Shown here: one piece after another, positions 16,755-25,005 of the stretch
Numbering within the stretch: position 1 is the first letter of the stretch
How the letters are laid out: the number at the start of each line of letters is the position of its first letter
NCBI GenBank assembly: GCA_964631345.1
Contig: CAZVWE010000011.1
Location: 1 to 59,527 of the forward strand
DNA from: MGBC163016 sp964631345
GTDB lineage: Bacteria; Actinomycetota; Coriobacteriia; Coriobacteriales; Eggerthellaceae
Length of the DNA: 59,527 bases
Direction: 5' to 3'
Program-made: the position numbers and the translations under genes
Notes under the pieces: model-generated
What the model was told of the DNA's origin: nothing
The model's input: the letters and a program-made list of their open reading frames with translations, nothing else
The model's database searches: none

Positions 16755-19700
16755 CTATTCCTCCTCTCCCCCACCGAGCAAGTCTGCAAGATCATCAACC
16801 ACCTCTTGCATATCGCTTCCGACAGGTGCTTTTGCTTTTAAGTCATTGGCGACATTTATGTCACCGTCATCAATTAATAAACCATTAGCGTTTGAACGAT
16901 CGATATCGCTGATCAGCTCACCAAGTTCAGCTGCAATATCATCAATCGCACTTGATGCTTCTTCGTCAGCCGATTTCGCATCCGCTGCGTTGGACTCATA
17001 GATTGCGCGGTCGAAATCGCCGTCATCAGAATCCATGTTTGCATCCACGTCATTTGCGCCTTCAAGCTCAACATTCAAGCAAAGTGAACGCATTTCCTTA
17101 ACCAAAACCTTAAAGCTCTCAGGAACTTCAGGGGCTGGAATATTTTCGCCCTTAACAATGGACTCGTATGACTTAACACGACCTGCAGTGTCGTCAGATT
17201 TCACAGTCAAAATCTCTTGCAAAACATTTGATGCGCCATATGCATAAAGCGCCCAAACTTCCATTTCACCGAAACGCTGACCACCGAACTGAGCTTTACC
17301 ACCAAGCGGCTGCTGAGTGATAAGACTGTAAGGACCAGTTGAACGAGCATGGATCTTGTCATCAACCATGTGACCCAACTTCAAGATGTAAGTTGCGCCA
17401 ACCGTAATTGGCTCACGGAACTTCTCACCAGTGCGTCCATCATATAGCCAAGTTTTACCAGTTGGAGTTAGCTGTGGCACGAATTCATCACGCGCTTTAT
17501 CGCCATACTTCTTATGGTTAATGTTGATGAGGTTTCTGTTTGCCTTGATGATGGCATCAGAAATCTCCTCTTCAGTTGCACCGTCAAATACAGGTGTCGA
17601 CACAAAGATTGGACCTTCAACTACCTCATCGGTCTCTTCCTCATCAGACCAGCCCCATTTAGCTGCCCAACCAAGGTGGTTCTCAAGAAGCTGTCCAACA
17701 TTCATACGAGAAGGAACGCCCAGCGGATTAAGGATTACATCAATCGGGGTACCATCTGCAAGATATGGCATGTCTTCAACTGGAAGCACACGAGAGATAA
17801 CACCTTTGTTTCCATGGCGACCAGAAAGTTTGTCACCTTGCTGCACCTTACGCTTTTGGGCAACGTAAACACGAACAAGCTCATTTACCTGTGGTGGCAA
17901 GTCGTCTCCGTTGTCGCGGGAGAACCTGAGCACACCAATAACACGTCCACCTGATCCATGTGGTACGCGAAGAGATGTATCACGAACCTCATGCGCCTTC
18001 GCACCAAAGATTGCGCGAAGAAGTCTTTCCTCACTTGTTGGCTCAGTTTCGCCCTTTGGAGTGACTTTACCAACAAGGATGTCTCCTGGGAAAACCTCAG
18101 CACCGATGCGAATGATGCCATCAGCGTCAAGGTCAGTGATCATGTCATCAGAGGTGTTTGGAATCTCGCGAGTGATTTCCTCGTCGCCAAGCTTGATCGA
18201 ACGAGCGTCAATCTCATACTCTGCAATCTGGATTGACGTCAGAAGGTCTTCTGCAACTACACGCTCAGAGACGATGATAGCGTCCTCGTAGTTGTAGCCT
18301 TCCCATGGCATGTAGGCAACCATGAGGTTTGCACCAAGTGCAAGCTCGCCATGATCACACGAAGGGCCATCTGCCAAAACATCGCCAACCTCAACGCGAT
18401 CTCCTGGACGCACAATCGGACGATGGTTGATAGAACCAGACTGGTTTGAACGCTGGAACTTAGGGATTAGATACTCGTCATATTCGCCATCATCGGTTTC
18501 CACAATGATGGTCTGGCCATCAACGTAGTCAACAACGCCAGCGTTTTGTGCAACTAAAATCTCACCGGAGTCAACAGCAATACGGTGCTCAATACCAGTT
18601 CCAACAAGCGGAGCCTCAGGCTTTAGAAGCGGAACTGCCTGACGCTGCATGTTAGATCCCATAAGTGCACGGTTTGCGTCATCATGCTCAAGGAATGGAA
18701 TAAGAGACGTTGCAACTGATGTCATCTGACGAGGAGAAACGTCCATGTAGTTAACAAGCATCGGATCGACCTCATCAGGTTCTCCGAATTCGCCTGCTGC
18801 ATTTTTTGTACGACAAAGAATTTTCTTGGAAGGAATCCAATTGCCATCTTTGTCATGAACACCAAACTCGCGAGTCTCAGGATCAAACAGGTCATTTGCC
18901 TGGGCAATGATGTAGTTCTCTTCCTCATCAGCTGTCAGGTAATCAACCTCGTCTGTGACTTTGCCATCAACAACACGTCTGTAAGGAGACTCGATAAAAC
19001 CAAATGGATTTACGCGAGCATACGCTGCAAGGGATCCGATAAGGCCGATGTTTGGACCTTCAGGTGTCTCAATTGGGCACATACGACCATAGTGTGAGGT
19101 GTGAACGTCACGAACCTCGAAGCCTGCACGCTCACGAGAAAGGCCGCCAGGACCAAGTGCTGACAGACGGCGTTTGTGAGTAATGCCAGAGGCTGGGTTT
19201 GTTTGATCCATGAATTGCGAGAGCTGTGAAGATCCAAAGAACTCTTTTACAGCAGCCACAATTGGGCGGATGTTCACAAGTGAGTTCGGATTAACTTCGT
19301 CTGAGTCCTGCATGCTCATGCGCTCACGAACAACGCGTTCCATACGAGAAATACCGATACGGAACTGATTCTGGATAAGTTCGCCAACATTTCTAATGCG
19401 ACGGTTGCCAAAATGGTCAATATCGTCTGTTTGATATCCAGCAACACCATCATGAAGCGCAATGATGTAGCGCATTGTTAGTACGATATCGTCTTTGGTA
19501 AGGGTTGAAGAATTGTTTTCCTCAGGATCTTCGCCAAGCTTTTTATCCATCTTGTAGCGTCCAACTTTTGCCAAGTCGTAACGCTGCGGATTGAAGAAAA
19601 GACCATCAAGCAGAGTTCTTGCAGAATCAACTGTTGGTGGCTCACCTGGACGGAAGCGCTTGTAAAGCTCAATGAGCGACTCTTCACGAGTTGTTGCAGG

Positions 19701-20384
19701 GTCGCGCTCGAGTGTACGCTGAAGCATCTCCGAATCGCCTAAAAGCTCAATAATCTCTTCGTTAGTTTCTGCAAGATCAAGTGCTCTTAGAAGAAGAGTT
19801 GCAGGTTGTTTGCGCTTGCGGTCAATACGAACCGACAAAATATCACGCTTGTCAGTTTCAAACTCAAGCCATGCACCACGGCTTGGAATGATTTTAGCGT
19901 TATAGATAGTTTTGTCTGATGTTTTGTCGCGCTCTTTTGAGAAGTAAACACCAGGGCTGCGAACGAGCTGAGATACAACAACACGCTCAGTTCCGTTGAT
20001 GATGAACGTGCCCCTTGGAGTCATCAGTGGGTAATCGCCCAAAAAGATCGGGATCTCCGCCTGAACTCCCGTGTTTCTGTTAACAAAGTTGAAAACAACA
20101 TTTAGGCTTGCCTGATATGTGACATCTTTTTCCTTGCACTCATCAACCGTGTATTGCGGCTCATCGAATGAGTGGCTTACATAAGTAAGCGTCATGTCCT
20201 TAGAGTTAGACTCAATAGGCCCAATGTCTTGGAAAGCCTGTTCGATTCCTTCAGTCTTGAACCATTCGAAACTGTCGGTTTGAATACCGATCAGGTTCGG
20301 AAGATCCATAACATCTTGAATCTTTGCAAAACTTCTTCGCTCTCTGTAAATGCTGTTTGAAGTGGATTCCTTGGCCTTTGCCAC
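16755..20384 (-). CDS. rpoB: RNA polymerase beta subunit
   Basis: The 1209-residue subunit is complete and of a normal length for actinobacteria. The rifampicin-binding region FFGSSQLSQFMDQTNP...HKRRLSALGPGG is present with the usual residues at the positions equivalent to E. coli Gln513, Asp516, His526 and Ser531, so the classic resistance substitutions are absent. Downstream the CPIETPEGPNIGLIGSL block and the catalytic-centre KGVISRV and QPLGGKAQFGGQRFGEMEVWA segments are intact. The C-terminus has an acidic extension. The start is GTG with GAAGGGGG about 8-12 bases upstream. A promoter lies at 20439-20467 and rpoC follows after 2 bases. Confidence 0.97.
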   Translation of the reverse strand: MAKAKESTSNSIYRERRSFAKIQDVMDLPNLIGIQTDSFEWFKTEGIEQAFQDIGPIESNSKDMTLTYVSHSFDEPQYTVDECKEKDVTYQASLNVVFNFVNRNTGVQAEIPIFLGDYPLMTPRGTFIINGTERVVVSQLVRSPGVYFSKERDKTSDKTIYNAKIIPSRGAWLEFETDKRDILSVRIDRKRKQPATLLLRALDLAETNEEIIELLGDSEMLQRTLERDPATTREESLIELYKRFRPGEPPTVDSARTLLDGLFFNPQRYDLAKVGRYKMDKKLGEDPEENNSSTLTKDDIVLTMRYIIALHDGVAGYQTDDIDHFGNRRIRNVGELIQNQFRIGISRMERVVRERMSMQDSDEVNPNSLVNIRPIVAAVKEFFGSSQLSQFMDQTNPASGITHKRRLSALGPGGLSRERAGFEVRDVHTSHYGRMCPIETPEGPNIGLIGSLAAYARVNPFGFIESPYRRVVDGKVTDEVDYLTADEEENYIIAQANDLFDPETREFGVHDKDGNWIPSKKILCRTKNAAGEFGEPDEVDPMLVNYMDVSPRQMTSVATSLIPFLEHDDANRALMGSNMQRQAVPLLKPEAPLVGTGIEHRIAVDSGEILVAQNAGVVDYVDGQTIIVETDDGEYDEYLIPKFQRSNQSGSINHRPIVRPGDRVEVGDVLADGPSCDHGELALGANLMVAYMPWEGYNYEDAIIVSERVVAEDLLTSIQIAEYEIDARSIKLGDEEITREIPNTSDDMITDLDADGIIRIGAEVFPGDILVGKVTPKGETEPTSEERLLRAIFGAKAHEVRDTSLRVPHGSGGRVIGVLRFSRDNGDDLPPQVNELVRVYVAQKRKVQQGDKLSGRHGNKGVISRVLPVEDMPYLADGTPIDVILNPLGVPSRMNVGQLLENHLGWAAKWGWSDEEETDEVVEGPIFVSTPVFDGATEEEISDAIIKANRNLININHKKYGDKARDEFVPQLTPTGKTWLYDGRTGEKFREPITVGATYILKLGHMVDDKIHARSTGPYSLITQQPLGGKAQFGGQRFGEMEVWALYAYGASNVLQEILTVKSDDTAGRVKSYESIVKGENIPAPEVPESFKVLVKEMRSLCLNVELEGANDVDANMDSDDGDFDRAIYESNAADAKSADEEASSAIDDIAAELGELISDIDRSNANGLLIDDGDINVANDLKAKAPVGSDMQEVVDDLADLLGGGEEE

Positions 20385-20438
20385 GAAGCTATTCCCCCTT
20401 CGAATCGTACGCCTTTTGGAAAAAATCAGCGACGTTCT

Positions 20439-20467
20439 ACGCTAACGAAAGGAACCCACCTAGTCAA
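20439..20467 (-). promoter_or_regulatory. rpoBC promoter
   Basis: On the minus strand TTGACT (plus 20462-20467) and TAGCGT (plus 20439-20444) are 17 bases apart, preceded by an A-rich tract. It sits in the 133-bp gap between the LytTR regulator stop and the rpoB start. No terminator was seen between the two genes, so read-through from the regulator gene is possible. Confidence 0.65.
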
Positions 20468-20517
20468 GAATTTTTTTTACTAAGTATGGATTTTTTGTGG
20501 AGTTTGGTGCTAAATCC

Positions 20518-21231
20518 CTAAAGACCAAGCGCTTTCTTAAGAGACGAAACCCTTCTACGGCTAACAGGAATCTTGTCTTCCACGCCGTTTAAAGTAAGGG
20601 AAAGCGTGCCGCCCTTAATGGATTCAACCTCTTCAACCATGGATAGATTTACCAAGAATGCTCTATGCACACGGAAGAACCCATGCCCGTCAAGTCTCTT
20701 CTCAAGTTGAGCCAAACTTACTGTTGAGAAATACCTATCAGTATCGGTTTGCAAATACGCATAGTCATCGCGTGCTTTAACAAAACGAATGGTGTCAATA
20801 CCGATAAGAATTTTCTTGCCGCCCTTCTCAACAGGAAGACGTTCATTCTTTTGAGCTTGGATGTGAAGAGAAACCTGTTCACGTACGCGAGCAATCGCTT
20901 GCGCTAAACGCTCGGTCTCCACAGGCTTCACAAGATAGTCGATTGCATTAACACCGAATGCATCCAATGCATGTTCGCTATACGCGGTAACAAATACAAC
21001 AGCTGGCGGGAATTTAAGATGTTGTAGTGCCTCGGCCAACTGAAGGCCAGTGGCCTCAGGCATATTGATGTCTAAAAACATCACATCGCATGGATACTCT
21101 TTGAGCTTCTCTATGGCCTCGCGCACGCCCGCGGCCTCAGCGACAACCTCAACACCACCGACTTCGCCCAGCAAATAAGACAACTCTGAGCGAGCTGGTG
21201 CTTCGTCATCAACAATGATTGCCTTAAGCAA
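20518..21231 (-). CDS. LytTR-family response regulator
   Basis: The 237-residue protein has an N-terminal receiver domain (acidic pocket DDE at 8-10, phospho-acceptor Asp54 in FLDINMP, Thr and Lys in the expected VTAYS and LVKP positions). A C-terminal LytTR DNA-binding domain from about residue 130 carries the typical FRVHRAFLVNL segment. Such regulators, e.g. AgrA and LytR, bind paired direct repeats and usually work with a membrane histidine kinase of the HPK10 or LytS type. No kinase gene is adjacent, so it is an orphan in this window. The start is TTG with GGAGG 7 bases upstream. It is transcribed toward rpoB. Confidence 0.9.
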   Translation of the reverse strand: MLKAIIVDDEAPARSELSYLLGEVGGVEVVAEAAGVREAIEKLKEYPCDVMFLDINMPEATGLQLAEALQHLKFPPAVVFVTAYSEHALDAFGVNAIDYLVKPVETERLAQAIARVREQVSLHIQAQKNERLPVEKGGKKILIGIDTIRFVKARDDYAYLQTDTDRYFSTVSLAQLEKRLDGHGFFRVHRAFLVNLSMVEEVESIKGGTLSLTLNGVEDKIPVSRRRVSSLKKALGL

Positions 21232-21466
21232 AACGCGACCTCCGTATCATCGGTTGGCAAGCCACAAGGAGTGTCAGCTCCAAGCGGTATAGGGTATATA
21301 TTTCAGGGCGTCCTTGCCATGACGCTAATTTTATTAGGGCGTTATTATAAATCAGATTCTTGCCGTTCACCGAAAAAGAGCAATACATTCTTAAATATCA
21401 CGATTTCTACGAGATGTATTTTCGCTGAATTGCAAGGTCGAAGTAGTTTTTGACCCTAAAAACAGA

Positions 21467-21550
21467 TGGTGCCCGGGGTGGGATTCGAACCCACACGCCT
21501 CTCGGCATCGGTTTTTGAGACCGACATGTCTGCCGTTCCATCACCCGGGC
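21467..21550 (-). tRNA. tRNA-Leu (anticodon CAA)
   Basis: The 84-base sequence folds as a class II tRNA with acceptor GCCCGGG/CCCGGGC, a long variable arm, the GTTCGAATC T-loop and an encoded 3' CCA. The anticodon loop CTCAAAA gives anticodon CAA, reading TTG leucine codons. It has its own promoter and lies between the LytTR regulator and the CNNM protein gene. Confidence 0.97.
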
Positions 21551-21562
21551 ATGTGAATTGCA

Positions 21563-21590
21563 AGTATACCAGCAAATCTAAACTGCACAA
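21563..21590 (-). promoter_or_regulatory. tRNA-Leu promoter
   Basis: On the minus strand TTGTGC (plus 21585-21590) and TATACT (plus 21563-21568) are separated by 16 bases. The -10 ends 12 bases before the mature tRNA 5' end. Confidence 0.65.
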
Positions 21591-21597
21591 AAATTTC

Positions 21598-22941
21598 TTA
21601 TTCTTGCTCTTCCAAATCATGTGTCGTGATATTGACCGCTATTTTATCCACGCGCAAACGATCCATATCCACTATCGTAAAGTCAACGGTCGTCTCTTTT
21701 GTTGCGGTCTTGTTTTCGATAGCAATATTATCGCCCTCATCTGGAATGCGATCTAAAAGCATCATTAGATATCCTGCAGCAGTTTCAACACGATCAATAC
21801 CTTCAGGTTCAAAACCAAGCATATCGGCAAACTCATCAGATGACATTCCGCCATCAATAATCACAGTACCATCCGGAAGCTTCACTATTTCATCATCAGC
21901 ATCATGTCTATATTCATCATCTATGCGTCCAACGATCTGCTCCATAACATCTGCAAGAGTAACAATGCCAGCAGTTCCACCGTGTTCATCAACCACAACA
22001 CATATTTCAGTTCTCGCCTCTTGCAACGCATCAATTAAACGCGATATGGACATGGTCTCAGGCACAGGGGGAAGTTCGCGAATATTCCACTCAGACATTG
22101 GAGTATCCGGTGCCATCGCATATAAATCCTTAATGTGAATAAACCCAACTATATGGTCGCGACTTCCATTACAAACCGGATAGCGGGAATAGCGATATCG
22201 CTTAATTGTCTCGATGTTTTCCTCAAGCGAATCCTCTATATCCAAAAAGATGACATCTGTTCGCGGAGTCATTATCGCTTCTGCATCTTTATCGCCAAGA
22301 TCTAAAACGTTATCGAGAAATTCGTTTTGCTCTGGATTAATGAGGCCGCTTTCAGTTGATTCATCAACAAGGATTTTGATTTCATCACCTGTGTAAACCT
22401 CATGTTCATTGGCTGGATCATGACCAAGCAATTTGACAACACCATTTGTGATTGAATTGAACAACCACATGATTGGATAGGTAATCCTGTAGAACCAAAG
22501 CAGCGGGGTTCCAGTTGCAAGCGCATATTTTTCTGTAGAGAAAATTGCCAAAGATTTAGGAATGAGTTCACCAACAACAACGTGCAAGGTAGTCATGATG
22601 AAATATCCAATTGCCACAGCACAGATTGTGATTACGGCTTCAGGTGCATGGAAAAGCTCAAATAGCGGACGGATGAGTTCTGAAAACGCCGGCTCTCCCA
22701 ACCAACCAAGTGCCAAAGACGCCAGCGTGATACCTAACTGACATGCAGAAAGATATGCATTTACATTATTGGCGATAAGAAGTGCGTTTTTTGCTCCGCG
22801 TGTTCCCTTAGAAACTGCCAGTTCAAGCTGCGACTTTCTAACTCTAACTAACGCAAATTCAGCGACAACAAAAAATGCGTTCATCAAAAGAAATAAAACT
22901 ACCAACACTAAGCTGATCGCTATAAACATTCCGTCTGACAC
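21598..22941 (-). CDS. CNNM/CorC-family membrane protein with CBS domains
   Basis: The 447-residue protein has an N-terminal DUF21/CNNM membrane domain with about three to four helices (residues 1-190, including the AEFALVRVRKSQLE segment). A pair of CBS domains follows (about 205-330, beginning near the IMTPRTDVIFLD segment), then a C-terminal CorC/HlyC domain (about 345-430). Family members (CorC, YhdP, MpfA) are linked to magnesium or cobalt export and resistance; older annotations call them hemolysins. Length and domain order are standard. The start is GTG at 22941; an ATG four codons later is possible. It follows the MFS-CBS gene by 43 bases on the same strand, so the two CBS proteins may be co-transcribed. 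Confidence 0.9.
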   Translation of the reverse strand: MSDGMFIAISLVLVVLFLLMNAFFVVAEFALVRVRKSQLELAVSKGTRGAKNALLIANNVNAYLSACQLGITLASLALGWLGEPAFSELIRPLFELFHAPEAVITICAVAIGYFIMTTLHVVVGELIPKSLAIFSTEKYALATGTPLLWFYRITYPIMWLFNSITNGVVKLLGHDPANEHEVYTGDEIKILVDESTESGLINPEQNEFLDNVLDLGDKDAEAIMTPRTDVIFLDIEDSLEENIETIKRYRYSRYPVCNGSRDHIVGFIHIKDLYAMAPDTPMSEWNIRELPPVPETMSISRLIDALQEARTEICVVVDEHGGTAGIVTLADVMEQIVGRIDDEYRHDADDEIVKLPDGTVIIDGGMSSDEFADMLGFEPEGIDRVETAAGYLMMLLDRIPDEGDNIAIENKTATKETTVDFTIVDMDRLRVDKIAVNITTHDLEEQE

Positions 22942-22984
22942 CCGAAAACCCTATCCCTTCAACCTACAATAAATACGTGTACCA

Positions 22985-24979
22985 TTATCGTACACTGTAA
23001 CTATCAACCTTAGTTGCAACATCTTTTTGCGATTGAAGATACGTTTCCATTGAGTATTGGGTTATATCGCTTCGATTGATAATTCCGACAATCTTTCCAT
23101 TTTGAATAACGGGAACTTTTTTCAAGTGGTTTTTCGCAAGCACACGACAAACTTCTTCAAGGTCAGCATGAACATTTACACTGATAGTGCCTTTAATTCC
23201 CACGGACTTAACAGGCAAATGCATAAGCTCTGCAACCTTCTCATCGTAATCGGTCTCTTCAAGGGCTGTTGCTGAGATCAAAACGATCGGATCCATATAA
23301 CTTCCACTTTGACGTGAAAGCTTATTCAAAATATCGCCATCTGAGATAAACCCAACGGCCTCGCCTTCGTGTGTCACAATCGGGCACGCACTGATTTTCT
23401 TATCGATAAACAACTGCATTGCATCCATCACAGTATTGTCTGGATAAAGCGTATAAACATCTGACTTCATAATCTTGCGAAGAATTTGACTGTTCTTATC
23501 GGCCACGTTTTCAATATGACCTTTATCGCCCTTCTTGCCAGTAGTATCAACAGACCCTTCACGTGCTTCTCTGCCAACCGATTCTGTAGCACCGGGACGA
23601 TCCTTTACGAACACCACCGTAAGTACAAGACCAATCAGTACAAGCACTGCTGCAACCATAAATGCAGCATCAATTCCAAGCATGGTTGCATCGGTTACAC
23701 CAAGCGCACCCGTTGCTGCATTTTGTACATTTGTTGACACGGAAATCACGATTGCGGTGCCAAGAGAACCAGCAACTTGACGAAGTGTGTTGTTCACAGA
23801 AGTTCCGTGATTCAAAAGACTCGTATCAAGCGAATTCATGCCCCATGTGGTAATCGGCATATTCACAAGCGCGATCGAAAACATGCGCATTACAAAAATC
23901 AATACGATAAACCACAGAGCTGTACTCGTAGACAAAAGGCCAAATGCAATGCTAGTAATCAGCAAAAGCACCATACCGACAACGCCCAAAACGCGAGGCC
24001 CATGCTTGTCGAAAAGCTTACCTGCAACTGGGTTCATGATTCCCATAATGATGGCACCTGGCATCATTACAAGGCCTGATATAGTTGCTGGATATCCAAG
24101 AAGTGTCTGCACATATATAGGCATAAGAATGCCAGCTGCAAGAAGCGATGCCTGCACAAGCATTCCGATTATCGTTGCAACCAAAAACTTGCGGTTATAC
24201 AGCACCTTCACACGAAGCATCGGAACTTCCAAATGTGTTTGTCTGTAGAAAAACCAAACCACAAGAGCTGCTCCAATAACAATGCATACTATTGTTATTA
24301 GGCTAAACCCGTATGATCCAATGGCAGAAAACCCGTATAACAAGGTGCCAAAGCCAAGAGTGGAGAGCACAACAGAAAGCGGATCAAGACTTACATCGCG
24401 TTTCTTTTGCTTTAAGGCTCGTTTTTCCATAAAGGCGACTGAGAACAAACCCACCGCAAATGCAAAAAATGCAACTGCAAAAAACATGATGTGCCAGTCA
24501 GCGCGATCAACTACGATGCCTCCAACAGTTGGCCCTACAGCTGGCGCAAATGCAATCACGAGTCCAAAAAGACCCATAGCAGAGCCACGTCTGTCCACAG
24601 GAAACATCACGAGCAAAACTGTCATACCAAGCGGCATCAAGATTCCAGCGCCCACTGCTTGCACAATTCTTCCGCATAGCAAAACTGTGAAATTTGGAGC
24701 CCAACCTGCAAGAACCGCACCTACACCAAAAGTCAGCATCGAAAATACAAATATCGAACGCGTCGAAAAACGTTCCTGAAAATACGCAGTTATCGGAATC
24801 ATGATTGCGTTTGTAAGCGTAAAACCGGTGGTCAACCATTGCACGGTTGCAGCGTCTACGTTTAGGTCTTGCATGATTGTTGGCAGGGCAGGCGTTACCA
24901 GAGTCTGGTTTAAGACTGTAACGAATGAGCCCACCATGACCAATATCAAGGTGAATAATTGTTTCTTAGTTAAACCCAC
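22985..24979 (-). CDS. MFS drug-efflux-type transporter fused to CBS pair
   Basis: The 664-residue protein has about 14 membrane helices in residues 1-465, typical of the DHA2 (EmrB/QacA) proton-coupled multidrug transporters. Motifs include LNQTLVTPALPTIMQDL in helix 1, the downstream TGFTLTNA and the PLGMTVLLVMFPVDRRGSAMG segment. After a charged linker (about 465-500) come two CBS domains at about 505-560 and 585-645. CBS pairs usually sense adenine nucleotides or S-adenosylmethionine, so transport may be gated by energy state. DHA2 transporters normally end after helix 14, so the fusion is uncommon. The start is GTG, 26 bases after the menE-menC stop. A 6-bp inverted repeat GTGTAC/GTACAC straddles the stop codon. 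Confidence 0.9.
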   Translation of the reverse strand: MGLTKKQLFTLILVMVGSFVTVLNQTLVTPALPTIMQDLNVDAATVQWLTTGFTLTNAIMIPITAYFQERFSTRSIFVFSMLTFGVGAVLAGWAPNFTVLLCGRIVQAVGAGILMPLGMTVLLVMFPVDRRGSAMGLFGLVIAFAPAVGPTVGGIVVDRADWHIMFFAVAFFAFAVGLFSVAFMEKRALKQKKRDVSLDPLSVVLSTLGFGTLLYGFSAIGSYGFSLITIVCIVIGAALVVWFFYRQTHLEVPMLRVKVLYNRKFLVATIIGMLVQASLLAAGILMPIYVQTLLGYPATISGLVMMPGAIIMGIMNPVAGKLFDKHGPRVLGVVGMVLLLITSIAFGLLSTSTALWFIVLIFVMRMFSIALVNMPITTWGMNSLDTSLLNHGTSVNNTLRQVAGSLGTAIVISVSTNVQNAATGALGVTDATMLGIDAAFMVAAVLVLIGLVLTVVFVKDRPGATESVGREAREGSVDTTGKKGDKGHIENVADKNSQILRKIMKSDVYTLYPDNTVMDAMQLFIDKKISACPIVTHEGEAVGFISDGDILNKLSRQSGSYMDPIVLISATALEETDYDEKVAELMHLPVKSVGIKGTISVNVHADLEEVCRVLAKNHLKKVPVIQNGKIVGIINRSDITQYSMETYLQSQKDVATKVDSYSVR

Positions 24980-25005
24980 TAGGATTTGCCCCGTTTAATC
25001 TAGGT

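Noticed and set aside
16755..20384. Long open frames antisense to rpoB and rpoC (for example 17431-17868 plus)
   Set aside because: They mirror the codon structure of the essential genes, lack ribosome sites and have Ser/Arg-rich compositions typical of antisense reading.
24282..24779. 165-codon plus-strand frame opposite the MFS-CBS gene
   Set aside because: It lies wholly within a well-supported transporter gene, has no recognisable domain and no ribosome site.
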